A DNA stretch of 64,000 nucleotides. Source: Chryseobacterium bernardetii (GTDB lineage Bacteria > Bacteroidota > Bacteroidia > Flavobacteriales > Weeksellaceae). Below the pieces are notes generated by a model. It had not been told where the DNA came from and did not search any database. It saw only the letters and a list, made by a program, of their open reading frames with translations. The position numbers and the translations under genes were made by a program. The DNA is taken from contig NZ_CP033932.1 of NCBI RefSeq assembly GCF_003815975.1, positions 4,879,501 to 4,943,500 of the forward strand. The letters run 5' to 3'. This document shows, piece after piece, positions 1-8,802 of the stretch. Within the stretch, counting starts at the first letter, position 1. The number at the start of each line of letters is the position of its first letter.

Positions 1-60
1 CAGGTGGATAGTGCACATGATTCTTATAATAGTATTTTAATCCTCTTACCTCCTTTACTA

Positions 61-266
61 AACCCTCCAGGTAGTATAGCAACGGTCTCTCCCCCCTTTG
101 ATAACGGTCTCCACCCCCTTATATAAGCACCCGGAGCCCCTTAACCAACCCCCTCTACCCCCTTACCCAAGGGGGTAAAGCCCCTTCTCAAAGGGGGTGG
201 AGACCGTTCATAAAGTCCCTTCAGAGGCTTGTTGAAGGGGCTGAAGGGGCTTTGAAAGGGGCTGAA
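61..266. repeat. Nested inverted-repeat element, strand-biased C/G tracts
   Basis: This non-coding stretch fills most of the 511-base gap before mcrB. It holds a perfect 18-bp inverted repeat, AACGGTCTCCACCCCCTT at 103-120 and its complement at 191-208. Inside that is a second perfect hairpin, TACCCCCTT (156-164) and AAGGGGGTA (169-177). A degenerate extra arm starts at 81. The unit AGCCCCTTC (179-187) is complementary to GAAGGGGCT at 234-242 and 243-251, with a variant at 254-263. I see no convincing reading frame. It could be a small non-autonomous mobile element, a strong structured terminator of an upstream gene, or a structured RNA. The rest of 267-511 is AT-rich, with a short CCCG/CGGG hairpin near 316-327. 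Confidence 0.7.
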
Positions 267-455
267 ATTATTTCTGAGCAATATTTTTAGTGATTTTAAA
301 GAAAATTTACGTTTTCCCGTAAGCGGGAGCTAAAGATTTTTACTATCATTGTATTCTATAAACAAAATAATCATGAAAATACCAGTTCATCTCTTTATAT
401 GATGGTATAAAAGATATTCAGCATTTACTTAAGAATAATTTAAGCCAATAAAGGC

Positions 456-474
456 TCTGTTACTAGCTAACAGA
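456..474. promoter_or_regulatory. Inverted repeat upstream of mcrB
   Basis: TCTGTTA (456-462) and TAACAGA (468-474) form a perfect 7-bp inverted repeat with a 5-base centre, ending 37 bases before the mcrB start. It could be an operator for the restriction genes. No regulator gene is adjacent, so this is only a candidate. Confidence 0.3.
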
Positions 475-511
475 TCATTTATGATATGGCTGTCAGAAAC
501 TAAAAACCAAT

Positions 512-2371
512 ATGACGTTTACAGAATTAATTAACAAGTTAGAGATTTGGGATGAATGGCAAAAAAGCTACATCCACTATGTACCACAGTTTATTCAGGA
601 AGCCGGTACAGGAAAAAATTGGGAAGATTGGGATAAAGAGCTCTTTTATGAGTTTTTTATGCGTTCTGCAGATCAATGTGTTTCATCTTTGAAACAAGGA
701 TATTTTACCAATGCAGAAAGAAATCTCATTAAGCAAAACTGGCCGGAACTTTCTATACTATTACAGAAAATTGCATTAAACCAGGAGCAGCCTTTATTTG
801 ATACATATTATCAGATCAAAGAATTAATCCGAAAATGTACAGACAATAATAAAAAAGCTGCTACCAACAGGCTTATTGCAAGTTTACAGCCTCAGCTGTT
901 ATGTACTGTAGTAAATCAGGATAAATTAGGACAATTGGTTTATTTACTGAATACCCATGTTGATGATTTCGAATTGGAACTTACCTATGATTGGTTTCAG
1001 GACAGCTACAACATTCTTCAGATCTTTAAGGAAAAACTCAACCAGGATGGTTTTGAAATTGTAACCCTTCCGTGGCAGGTTTACGATTATTTTCAGGAAC
1101 AAAATACAGCATCACCTACAGAACAAAATGATATGAGTGAAAATAAACTGGATCACCAGATTCAGATTTTAGAATACAAAAAACAAATTATCCTGCAAGG
1201 TCCTCCGGGCACAGGAAAAACAAGGCAGGCCAAAGAACTGGCTGTTCAATTACTGGGATTACATACAACCCAGGAATTAAAAGATCATCCGCAGTTCAAA
1301 CTGATTCAGTTCCACCCTAGCTATACTTATGAAGATTTTGTAAGAGGAATAGTAGCCAAGCCGGATGAAGAAGGAAACGGAATTATCTACGAAGCTGAAA
1401 ATAAAGTACTGGGTGATTTTATCAAAAAAGCATGTGAAGATTCTCAACATAGCAATGGTTCTTCTCATACGGCATGGCTTGATGAAGTATTTGAAGATTT
1501 CAAAACCTCTATAGAAGAAGAGCTAATTGCAAATGATCATAAAATAAGACTTACTAATAAGCTATTTCTAACCCATATCGGGGAGAGCTCTTTTCATATT
1601 TCCAGTGAAGGATGGACAGGAGATCGCCTAAAGTTCAGTGAGATAAAAAAATTATATAAGTATAATATCACTAAAAGAGAGGAAACAAAAAAATACGATG
1701 ATCTGGCAAAAACTGTTTATCACAGAACAGCTTATTATTTCCCGTTAGTGGAAAAATTCAAAACTTTTCTACAGGATAAACCTTTTCATACTCCTGATCA
1801 GCCACTATCTCAGCCACAAAACTACGTTCTGGTAATTGATGAAATCAACCGTGCCAATCTGTCATCTGTACTGGGTGAGTTAATATATGCCCTTGAATAC
1901 AGAGGAAAAGCAGTGGAAAGTGTATATGAAGTAGAAGGTAATAGAGATCTCATTCTCCCTCTCAATCTTTATATTATTGGTACTATGAATACGGCAGACC
2001 GCAGCGTAGGCCATATTGATTATGCCATACGAAGACGTTTTGCTTTTATTGATGTCTTGCCTGAATCTCTAGAGCATGATAATACTATTCATTTTAATTC
2101 CGAAGGCTTTGAAAAAGTGTCTCAGTTATTCAAAAATGGAAATGTAAGTGGTGAGTTTGAAGCAAAAGATGTTCAGTTAGGCCATAGCTATTTCATTGCG
2201 CCAAAGCAAGACCCAATCAATCACCAGAACCGGGATGAAATTTTCAGAATGAAGATGAATTATGAGGTTGTTCCTATTCTTCTGGAATATGTTAAAGACG
2301 GGGTTCTTATCGGAAATTATGACGGCAAGGATATCAAAGACTATATTCATACCCTGAAAATGAATAATTAA
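512..2371 (+). CDS. mcrB: McrB-like AAA+ GTPase subunit of a modification-dependent restriction system
   Basis: 619 aa. The C-terminal two thirds is an AAA+ motor: Walker A GPPGTGKT at about 230-237, Walker B VLVIDEINRAN at about 439-449, and the McrB signature GTMNTADRS with the following arginines (YAIRRRF) at about 490-510. In the McrBC family this motor hydrolyses GTP and translocates DNA while McrC cuts. The first ~200 residues should carry the DNA-recognition domain, but I do not recognise a known methyl-cytosine reader there, so the modification it senses is unknown. The stop overlaps the next start by one base (TAATG), which fits translational coupling with mcrC. The family assignment is secure. 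Confidence 0.93.
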   Translation: MTFTELINKLEIWDEWQKSYIHYVPQFIQEAGTGKNWEDWDKELFYEFFMRSADQCVSSLKQGYFTNAERNLIKQNWPELSILLQKIALNQEQPLFDTYYQIKELIRKCTDNNKKAATNRLIASLQPQLLCTVVNQDKLGQLVYLLNTHVDDFELELTYDWFQDSYNILQIFKEKLNQDGFEIVTLPWQVYDYFQEQNTASPTEQNDMSENKLDHQIQILEYKKQIILQGPPGTGKTRQAKELAVQLLGLHTTQELKDHPQFKLIQFHPSYTYEDFVRGIVAKPDEEGNGIIYEAENKVLGDFIKKACEDSQHSNGSSHTAWLDEVFEDFKTSIEEELIANDHKIRLTNKLFLTHIGESSFHISSEGWTGDRLKFSEIKKLYKYNITKREETKKYDDLAKTVYHRTAYYFPLVEKFKTFLQDKPFHTPDQPLSQPQNYVLVIDEINRANLSSVLGELIYALEYRGKAVESVYEVEGNRDLILPLNLYIIGTMNTADRSVGHIDYAIRRRFAFIDVLPESLEHDNTIHFNSEGFEKVSQLFKNGNVSGEFEAKDVQLGHSYFIAPKQDPINHQNRDEIFRMKMNYEVVPILLEYVKDGVLIGNYDGKDIKDYIHTLKMNN

Positions 2372-3840
2372 TGGGAATTCTACTTTCAGAACACAAAAGC
2401 TTTCTGATAAAACGCATAGCAGCAGGAGAATCTTTCACCAATATACAGAATGAACTGCTACATGTTGATGATGACTCTTTTGCCTTATTTAACACGCTAG
2501 AGAGCAAAAAATTCAACCATCAGTCTTTTTCTTTTTCAGTAATAAAAGAAGAAAATCATTGTGAGATTAAGGCAGATTACTTTGTAGGTATTGACTGGCT
2601 AGGTGACACCGGCAGAACAATCTATGTAGAGCCAAAAATTAATATGGGGTTGTCTCAGTATTTCCGAAACTGTCTCAATGAGGAAGAAGACTCTACCAAA
2701 ACTCCGGAAGCGTTTGAAAGTAAGGAAAAGGTAGAGCCCAAAGAGATCAATTACCTTAAAATCCTTTTGGATATTATGGCCTTACCGCAAACAGCCCAAT
2801 ATTCAAGAGATATAATCCAGATCGACTGGAAAGCTAAGCCTATTACCATTGATCAGAAGAATGACCGCTTAACTCCATTTCTTATCATACAGTTTTTACA
2901 GCATTTAAAAACAATTGTAAGAAAGGGCCTAAAGAAATCATACTATAAAATTCAGGAAAACCTAAACAGTAAAGTAAAGGGTAAAGTATTAATTGGACAG
3001 CATATAAAAAAAAATGTTTTTAAAAACAGATTAACGTCCACTTTTTGTGAATTTCAGGTATTTGGAGAAGACCATCTTGAAAACCGTTTTTTAAAGAAAG
3101 TACTGGAATTTGCAATCAGTTATATTGGAAATAATCCAATATTATTTTCTTCAAATCTGACATCAATTAAAAATACTTTCAATTATTGCAGACCGGCTTT
3201 TGAACATATTGGTACTGAGATTAATGAACATCAATTAAAAAACATAAAGAAAAATCTCTTTTTCAATGAATACGGAGAAGCAATCAGGATTGGCCAGCTT
3301 ATACTGAAGCGTTTCTCTCATAATATTACTAAAACAATGCAGGAAAAGATAGAAACTCCACCTTTCTGGATTGATATGCCAAAGATGTTTGAACTCTACT
3401 TTTATTATCAGTTGGTAAAAGCAAATCCTGAAGATGAAAAGTATATTCATTACCAGCTTAAAACCTATGGAAATCATCTGGATTTTCTCATCACTAAGCC
3501 AGGTTTCGAAATGGTGATTGATACTAAATATAAACTTAAGTATATCAAAAATCATATTCACAGAGATATCCGGCAGGTTTCGGGATATGCACGCCTCAAA
3601 AAAGTTATTAATACAGTGAAAAGTAAAAATCCTTTGTGGGATGAAGAGAATATGATGGATTGTCTGATTATATATCCACATCTTGATGAAAATGAGGAAA
3701 GCAAAAAAGAAGCGAATTCATCTGTTTTACTGAACGAATTTTCGTTTGAAAATATTAAAAAGCAATTTGCGAATAAACAGAATTGTATTGGCGCTTATCA
3801 CAAAGTGTTCAAATTGGGAATAAATTTACCCATAATATGA
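2371..3840 (+). CDS. mcrC: McrC-like nuclease subunit
   Basis: 489 aa. This is the partner of the upstream AAA+ protein. The C-terminal half has a PD-(D/E)xK nuclease core: D371 in GNHLDFLI, then D384 and K386 in MVIDTKY, followed by Q402 and Y406 in RQVSGYARL, the usual spacing for McrC nucleases. The N-terminal part would stimulate GTP hydrolysis and hold the McrB ring. All catalytic residues are present, so the system looks intact. Gene order (B then C), the one-base overlap and the terminator just downstream define a two-gene defence operon with no methyltransferase, as expected for a type IV system. Confidence 0.9.
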   Translation: MGILLSEHKSFLIKRIAAGESFTNIQNELLHVDDDSFALFNTLESKKFNHQSFSFSVIKEENHCEIKADYFVGIDWLGDTGRTIYVEPKINMGLSQYFRNCLNEEEDSTKTPEAFESKEKVEPKEINYLKILLDIMALPQTAQYSRDIIQIDWKAKPITIDQKNDRLTPFLIIQFLQHLKTIVRKGLKKSYYKIQENLNSKVKGKVLIGQHIKKNVFKNRLTSTFCEFQVFGEDHLENRFLKKVLEFAISYIGNNPILFSSNLTSIKNTFNYCRPAFEHIGTEINEHQLKNIKKNLFFNEYGEAIRIGQLILKRFSHNITKTMQEKIETPPFWIDMPKMFELYFYYQLVKANPEDEKYIHYQLKTYGNHLDFLITKPGFEMVIDTKYKLKYIKNHIHRDIRQVSGYARLKKVINTVKSKNPLWDEENMMDCLIIYPHLDENEESKKEANSSVLLNEFSFENIKKQFANKQNCIGAYHKVFKLGINLPII

Positions 3841-3847
3841 AAAGAGA

Positions 3848-3880
3848 AAACGGTCATTAATAAAGATGATCGTTTTTTTA
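3848..3880 (+). terminator. Rho-independent terminator of mcrBC
   Basis: AAAACGGTCAT (3848-3858) pairs with ATGATCGTTTT (3867-3877), with one G-U pair, and is followed by a T run. It starts 8 bases after the mcrC stop. Confidence 0.8.
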
Positions 3881-4013
3881 TCTCGCCTTTTTATACTTCA
3901 ACGTTCATTATTCCCCAACTCCTACGCCCTTCATAATACTTTAACAACCTTTATAACCAATCCCCAGATAAATTTTCGTTCTTTTGCAAAAAAGTTTTAA
4001 TTTTTACCATAAC

Positions 4014-5147
4014 ATGTCGAAGTTTGATGAAATCCGGTATTTTCATGATCATGAAGTGAATGAAAGATTACAGAGCATAGCCCGTGATCCGATGATGAAA
4101 GCACTGATGAACTTTACTTTTCCCGGTGTGGATGAGCAGGTTTGGCTTGAACAGTTTAAAAATGTACATTCCATAAGTGATTTCCAGCATCAGTTTGTAG
4201 CATATGCCGTTCGTCAGATCCTTGCAAAAAGCTCTGAAGGCTTAACTACTTCCGGATTTGAAAAGCTGGATAAAAATACCCCTTATCTTTTCATCTCAAA
4301 CCACCGGGATATTGTTCTGGATACTTCACTGCTTAATCTCGTATTGTTGGAAGGCGGGTATATTATGACCGCTTCTGCCATTGGGGATAATCTGGTCCGT
4401 AAAAACTTCCTAAACGTTCTGGCTAAGCTGAACCGGAACTTTTTGGTACAAAGAGGCCTGCCGCTTCGTGAGCAGCTTACAAGCTCACAGACAATGTCTG
4501 AGTATATTAGGGAGCAACTGCTTCATGAAAACCGCTCGGTATGGATTGCCCAGCGTGAAGGCCGTGCTAAAGACGGGAATGATGCCACCCAGCAAGGGGT
4601 TTTAAAAATGTTGGCCATGGCAGCCGGAGAACAATCTCTGATGGATTATTTTAAAAACTTAAAAATTGTCCCTGTTTCTATTTCCTATGAGTATGATCCT
4701 ACAGATTCTCTAAAAATGCCTCAACTGCTGGCACAGCACAGGGATGAGGAATATATTAAAGGTAAAAATGAAGATTTCACCACAATTCTCAGCGGAATTT
4801 TAGGACAAAAGAAAAGAATTCATATCCATGCCGGTGATGTTATTAATACAGAATTGGATCATATTGCCGCTACGATTGAGAATAAAAACAAGCAGCTGCA
4901 GGCTATTGTACAGTTGATTGATGATTCCATCATTAAGAATTACAAGCTTTGGCCCACAAAATATATAGCCTACGATCTGCTCAACAATACAGACACCTAT
5001 GCTTCTCAATATACGGAACAGGAAAAACAATTGTTTATCCGAAGACTTGAAATGCGAATTGATCCGTCTGATCCTGTTTCTAAAGAATATTTCCTGGCGA
5101 TGTATGCCAATCCTTTAGTAAATAAATTAAAGGCTGAAAAAAAGTAA
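4014..5147 (+). CDS. Glycerolipid acyltransferase (PlsC/PlsB-like domain)
   Basis: 377 aa from the ATG at 4014. An in-frame TTG at 3984 would add ten residues, but an ATG beginning MSKFDEIRYF looks the natural start. The motif SNHRDIVLD sits where acyltransferases have their NHx4D box, and QREGRAKDG resembles the EGTRS-type substrate box. In this superfamily the enzyme moves an acyl chain from acyl-ACP or acyl-CoA onto a glycerophospholipid precursor at the inner membrane. No clear transmembrane helix is seen. The exact substrate (glycerol-3-phosphate, lysophosphatidate or a lipid A-like acceptor) cannot be read from sequence. It stands alone between mcrBC and a repeat element. Confidence 0.8.
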   Translation: MSKFDEIRYFHDHEVNERLQSIARDPMMKALMNFTFPGVDEQVWLEQFKNVHSISDFQHQFVAYAVRQILAKSSEGLTTSGFEKLDKNTPYLFISNHRDIVLDTSLLNLVLLEGGYIMTASAIGDNLVRKNFLNVLAKLNRNFLVQRGLPLREQLTSSQTMSEYIREQLLHENRSVWIAQREGRAKDGNDATQQGVLKMLAMAAGEQSLMDYFKNLKIVPVSISYEYDPTDSLKMPQLLAQHRDEEYIKGKNEDFTTILSGILGQKKRIHIHAGDVINTELDHIAATIENKNKQLQAIVQLIDDSIIKNYKLWPTKYIAYDLLNNTDTYASQYTEQEKQLFIRRLEMRIDPSDPVSKEYFLAMYANPLVNKLKAEKK

Positions 5148-5467
5148 TCTCTTTAACCATAGATTACTAAGATCTGCATAGATTTTAATACAAAACTTCG
5201 AAATAATTGAAGGTATTTTATAAACGCAAAGGTTTCATATTTATCCCGTAATATTTCAAGGGAGCAAAGAGAGGATTCAATGAAATTGATTCTTACTAAG
5301 CATGTGCATAATCCTCATGCTTCATCAGCAGTTTACCGCAATCTTAGCCTCCTTAAAAATAAACCACCTGAATCGCTATATCTTTGCGTCAAATAATTAT
5401 ATTTTATTCTTTGTATACACTTTTCTCCAGAAAGGCTATCTTCGTATTCCTATTCAAGATCTTTCAG
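5148..5467. repeat. Structured intergenic repeat element (arms 5224-5231 and 5382-5389)
   Basis: A 320-base gene-free stretch. ACGCAAAG (5224-5231) and CTTTGCGT (5382-5389) are perfect 8-bp terminal inverted arms. Inside, AAGCATG and CATGCTT form a hairpin near 5299-5324, and AAGGGAGCAAAG near 5259 is partly complementary to CTTAGCCTCCTT near 5342. The first 30 bases after the acyltransferase (AGTAATCT ... AGATTACT, then AGATCTGCATAGATT) resemble the degenerate ACAGATT-type repeats seen elsewhere in the window. It looks like a non-autonomous dispersed repeat and not a coding region. Confidence 0.55.
5379..5386 (+). promoter_or_regulatory. Bacteroidota -7 box for the AraC gene
   Basis: TATCTTTG matches TAnnTTTG exactly. 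It overlaps the right arm of the repeat element. It places the transcript start near 5393, which rules out upstream in-frame TTG starts and supports the ATG at 5468. No TTG -33 box is visible at the usual distance. Confidence 0.55.
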
Positions 5468-6295
5468 ATGAAAAAGATGATCCCCTCCCACCACAATCAA
5501 TTGGAAAATTCAACAGTAAGACTGATGCCTCTCTCTGTTTTCTATGAGAAACAAGCCGAAATTCACCGGGATGACCATTATATGTTTATTCTTCAGAAAA
5601 AAGGCGATTTCACACTGGAAGTTGACTTTAAAATTATTGAAATGAAAGGCGCCTCACTATGTTTTGTAGCTCCCGGCCAGATACATCAGTCCATTCACCA
5701 GAAAGATAATGAGGGCTGGTTTTTATTTGCAGAAGCCGGAAGTATTTCAGAATGGTACCGGGAAGTTCTGGATATGCATCAATGGATCCATCAGGCTGTC
5801 AGTATTGAAGAAAATGACCTGATTTTTGATCTCCTTATCCTGCTCGGAAAAACGGAAAGAGAGACAATGATACACCACCTTTCCATAGAACGTTCCCTGG
5901 CCGATGCTACTATTGGAATCATTGTTTCGAGAATTTCAGAATCTCCGGTATTGCCGCCTCAGAACAATAGCCAGAAGTACCTCATTACAAAGCAGTTCAA
6001 AAAGCTTATTGCCGATTATTTTAAAAGTACCAAGCAGGTACAGCAATATGCTCAGTTATTGTCTATTACTCCACTTTATCTGAATGAAACAGTAAAAGAG
6101 GTTACAGGCTATCCTGCCAGTTTCTGGATTCAGCAGAAAATTCTTTGGGAAGCACGGCGTTTACTATTTTATACAACCATGAATGTGAAAGAGATCGCTT
6201 TTGAACTGGGATATGAAGATCATGTTTATTTTTCACGTTTCTTTAAAAAGGGAACTGGAACAACGGCTTTAGAGTTCAGAGCAAAAAAACCATGA
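5468..6295 (+). CDS. AraC-family transcriptional regulator
   Basis: 275 aa from ATG 5468. The N-terminal ~130 residues form a cupin-like sensing domain (IHRDDHYMF, then CFVAPGQIHQSI). The C-terminal ~90 residues carry two helix-turn-helices, with MNVKEIAFELGYEDHVYFSRFFKKGTG as the second HTH signature region. It probably controls the FAD monooxygenase gene that begins 99 bases downstream on the same strand. It is clearly related to the regulator at 14129: both have the same HRD..Y-IF and PGQ-HQ stretches. The inducer is unknown. Confidence 0.88.
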   Translation: MKKMIPSHHNQLENSTVRLMPLSVFYEKQAEIHRDDHYMFILQKKGDFTLEVDFKIIEMKGASLCFVAPGQIHQSIHQKDNEGWFLFAEAGSISEWYREVLDMHQWIHQAVSIEENDLIFDLLILLGKTERETMIHHLSIERSLADATIGIIVSRISESPVLPPQNNSQKYLITKQFKKLIADYFKSTKQVQQYAQLLSITPLYLNETVKEVTGYPASFWIQQKILWEARRLLFYTTMNVKEIAFELGYEDHVYFSRFFKKGTGTTALEFRAKKP

Positions 6296-6347
6296 TTCAT
6301 CCTATCATTACCGTTAAATAACTATCAGCTCCCTGATCTGTACATTA

Positions 6348-6385
6348 TAATTTTGCCCCATCAGTCATAACATAACAGACTGATG
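6348..6385 (+). promoter_or_regulatory. Promoter -7 box plus inverted repeat upstream of the monooxygenase
   Basis: TAATTTTG (6348-6355) matches TAnnTTTG. Four bases later CATCAGTC (6359-6366) and GACTGATG (6378-6385) form a perfect 8-bp inverted repeat around the predicted transcript start, nine bases before the ATG. It could be an operator or a 5' leader hairpin. Confidence 0.55.
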
Positions 6386-6394
6386 CTATAAATT

Positions 6395-7582
6395 ATGATA
6401 CAAAAGCACACCAACAAACGTATAGCCATTATAGGAGCCGGATTAGGGGGTTTATGCCTGACCCAGGGATTAAAAAAGAATGGAATAAACTGTACCATCT
6501 TTGAAAAAGACTCTGCCGCCAATATCCGCACACAGGGATACAGGATCAGGGTAAATGAACCGGGAATACAAGCATTGCAGGCATGCCTCACCCATGATTT
6601 GTACAATCTTTTCATCAATACCTGTGCAGCAAGCTACCGCGGAATGAATGTATTAACAACCCATCTCCAGTCTTCCCAAAATGATTTGGTGGAATCATGG
6701 AGTGACGGTGTAAGTGAGATCCCGGATCTGAAGTCCAACCGCCTCACCCTTCGTGAAATTTTATTACAGGGACTGAATAAAAATATCCATTTCGGAAAAG
6801 AGCTTACGGATTGGAAAGAACTCGACAATGATGAAGTTGAACTTTCATTTGCGGATGGAACAACTTATACTGCGGATCTGGTTATTGCTGCTGACGGTGT
6901 TCATTCCAGAATTGGAAAAGAATATTGTAAAGACCAGAAAGTGAATACCGGAAATATTACGATTTACGGAAGAACTTTTTATTCCCCGGAGGCTTTAAAA
7001 GCAATTTCACCGGAACTACAGAAAGGAACATCCGTTATTATAGAAAACCAGTATTCTCTGATCGTAGATGCAATGGTTTTCAGTTTTTCTCAAAAAGATA
7101 CTTCCTGGGATATTTTAAGTTCTGTTTCTAACTATTTCTATTGGGCTTTTATAGGAAATCCGGAGGCTTTTGGACTTTCGCAGGCTGATTTTTATGATCA
7201 TTCAGGAGAAGAAGTTTTTCATATCATTCGCCAGCTTACCGCCGATTGGCATCCTCAGCTTAAAGCTTTATTTGAGTATTCCGATCAAAAATCACTTTCC
7301 GTTACCCCTGTACGATCCTCTTTGCCTAAAGCGCCCTGGCCATCAGGAAACATTACCGCATTAGGTGATGCTGTACATACCATGAGCCCGGCAGGAGGTG
7401 TAGGGGCTAATACTGCCTTTATAGACGCAGCCCTTTTAACAGAAAACATCATAAATAACAGCAGCATTTCTGCAGCCATTGCAGATTACGAAGATAAAAT
7501 GCGAATATACAGCAATCAGGCAGTAGAGCTCTCTTTACAGGGCGGAGCGATCCTTCATGGCGCTAATGAAAAGGATGAGTAA
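6395..7582 (+). CDS. FAD-dependent monooxygenase (aromatic hydroxylase / TetX-like fold)
   Basis: 395 aa. The N terminus has the dinucleotide-binding motif IIGAGLGGL. A second FAD contact, GDAVHTMSPAGGVGANTA, lies near residues 325-342, and DLVIAADGVHSRI is the conserved DG motif that contacts both FAD and NAD(P)H. This is the PHBH-type class A flavoprotein monooxygenase fold, which includes TetX and UbiH-like hydroxylases. The sequence does not tell me the substrate, and tetracycline modification should not be assumed. The AraC gene just upstream and the dedicated promoter with its palindrome suggest an inducible detoxification or catabolic step. Confidence 0.85.
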   Translation: MIQKHTNKRIAIIGAGLGGLCLTQGLKKNGINCTIFEKDSAANIRTQGYRIRVNEPGIQALQACLTHDLYNLFINTCAASYRGMNVLTTHLQSSQNDLVESWSDGVSEIPDLKSNRLTLREILLQGLNKNIHFGKELTDWKELDNDEVELSFADGTTYTADLVIAADGVHSRIGKEYCKDQKVNTGNITIYGRTFYSPEALKAISPELQKGTSVIIENQYSLIVDAMVFSFSQKDTSWDILSSVSNYFYWAFIGNPEAFGLSQADFYDHSGEEVFHIIRQLTADWHPQLKALFEYSDQKSLSVTPVRSSLPKAPWPSGNITALGDAVHTMSPAGGVGANTAFIDAALLTENIINNSSISAAIADYEDKMRIYSNQAVELSLQGGAILHGANEKDE

Positions 7583-7611
7583 CAGATAAATTGTATCCAG
7601 AATATCAAATG

Positions 7612-7638
7612 GTCAGTGAATTTTTTCACTGACTTTTT
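7612..7638 (+). terminator. Rho-independent terminator after the monooxygenase
   Basis: GTCAGTGAA (7612-7620), a TTTT loop, TTCACTGAC (7625-7633), then TTTTT. The stem is extended by ATCAAA/TTTGAT flanks. Confidence 0.85.
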
Positions 7639-7770
7639 GATTGTATCAATCAAAACCGGAGGATTCGGTTTTACGGCTTCCCGTAATTTTATTCATCGTG
7701 TTGTTTGTAGTTTCGGGCTTTATAAAACAAAGTGTTTTACCACCTCATTCAAAAAACAACGAATAACATT

Positions 7771-8799
7771 ATGAATAAAAAAATGACTCCTGCAGATCTC
7801 TTTTTGGGAATCCTTGCATTATTACTGATCAGCGTAAGTTTTTACCAGACATGGCTTGGGCTGCAACAGATTTTTGGCCCGGCATCTTTTGTAATTGCCC
7901 TGGTTTTATCACTCCTCCTTTTATTCCTTTGCTGGATGCTGAGAAATGCTAAACTGGCAGGCAAGCCTACCGGAAGCCTGGTAGGTATTTACATTTTCAT
8001 TGCCTCATTCTGCTTTATTGCCAATTTCAATGCCCTGTATACAAGGTTTATGAAAACGGATATTTATACGGATGAACTCCGTGATATCAATAAAAATTTT
8101 ACCGCTCTTGAAAATGATGTGGAATCTAAGCTGAGCTATAAATACAATAAAGCAACCACTCAAAATATCGAGATCAAGAAAAAACAAATGATGGAGCAGA
8201 TTAAAGATCCCGGAAATAAAGGAATCGGAACCCGTGCCCAGCTGTTAATTAAAGATATTGAAAGGTTAACAGGCCAAAAGGTAGATCTGCTGACTCCCGT
8301 AGGTGAGGATTACGAAGACCTTGCAGAAAGAATGGGAAAACAGATTGACAATATCATTTCAGATCTTTCTCCTGAAGAAAGAGCCTTGAAAACCGACATC
8401 AATAATGCAGCTTTTAAGTGGAATAAAAACATCCAGGATCTGCTTCTTTTGTCTAAGAAGGATAAAGACGGGCTTTCCCAGGGTTTAATTGATGAATCCC
8501 TTTCGGATTACAATAAACTGGGAAGCAGGGCACAAACGGTTCTTGGAAATGATAAAATACACTTTGAACCCCTGGTTTCCAAAACCCAGCAGGTTGGAAA
8601 AATAGGTTTTGCCTTTGAACATGCCATTAAAAATTTCGGAATGTACCAGTTTGTGGTACTGGCAGGCTGTATCCTGCTTGATTTCGTGATCGTTATTATC
8701 ATTTTATTGGTTACTGATTCCGGAAACTACACCGGAAGCAATGGCAGAAGCGTGTTTACCAATAAGAGAAGCGGAAAAACCATCATTCCTAATAATTAA
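7771..8799 (+). CDS. Polytopic membrane protein with long soluble domain, first gene of a three-gene unit
   Basis: 342 aa from ATG 7771; a GTG at 7732 would add 13 residues. Three hydrophobic segments lie near residues 9-30, 37-57 and 68-86. About 200 mostly helical, charged residues follow, then one more membrane helix near 295-320 (FVVLAGCILLDFVIVIIILL) and a short basic tail. I recognise no named domain. The gene is followed three bases later by a P-loop protein and then by a tail-anchored coiled-coil protein, so the three products probably form one membrane-associated complex. This one would be the membrane platform. Function unknown. Confidence 0.85.
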   Translation: MNKKMTPADLFLGILALLLISVSFYQTWLGLQQIFGPASFVIALVLSLLLLFLCWMLRNAKLAGKPTGSLVGIYIFIASFCFIANFNALYTRFMKTDIYTDELRDINKNFTALENDVESKLSYKYNKATTQNIEIKKKQMMEQIKDPGNKGIGTRAQLLIKDIERLTGQKVDLLTPVGEDYEDLAERMGKQIDNIISDLSPEERALKTDINNAAFKWNKNIQDLLLLSKKDKDGLSQGLIDESLSDYNKLGSRAQTVLGNDKIHFEPLVSKTQQVGKIGFAFEHAIKNFGMYQFVVLAGCILLDFVIVIIILLVTDSGNYTGSNGRSVFTNKRSGKTIIPNN

Positions 8800-8802
8800 G
8801 CC

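Noticed and set aside
81-266. Possible CRISPR-like repeats in the C/G-rich element
   Set aside because: Copies are few, in mixed orientation, with no equal spacers and no cas genes nearby.
5302-5547. Open frame of 81 codons ahead of the AraC gene
   Set aside because: It runs through the repeat element and the AraC start in another frame; no domain, and the AraC frame is clearly the coding one.
6395-7582. Calling the FAD monooxygenase a tetracycline resistance TetX
   Set aside because: Only the shared fold is visible; no evidence for the TetX substrate pocket.
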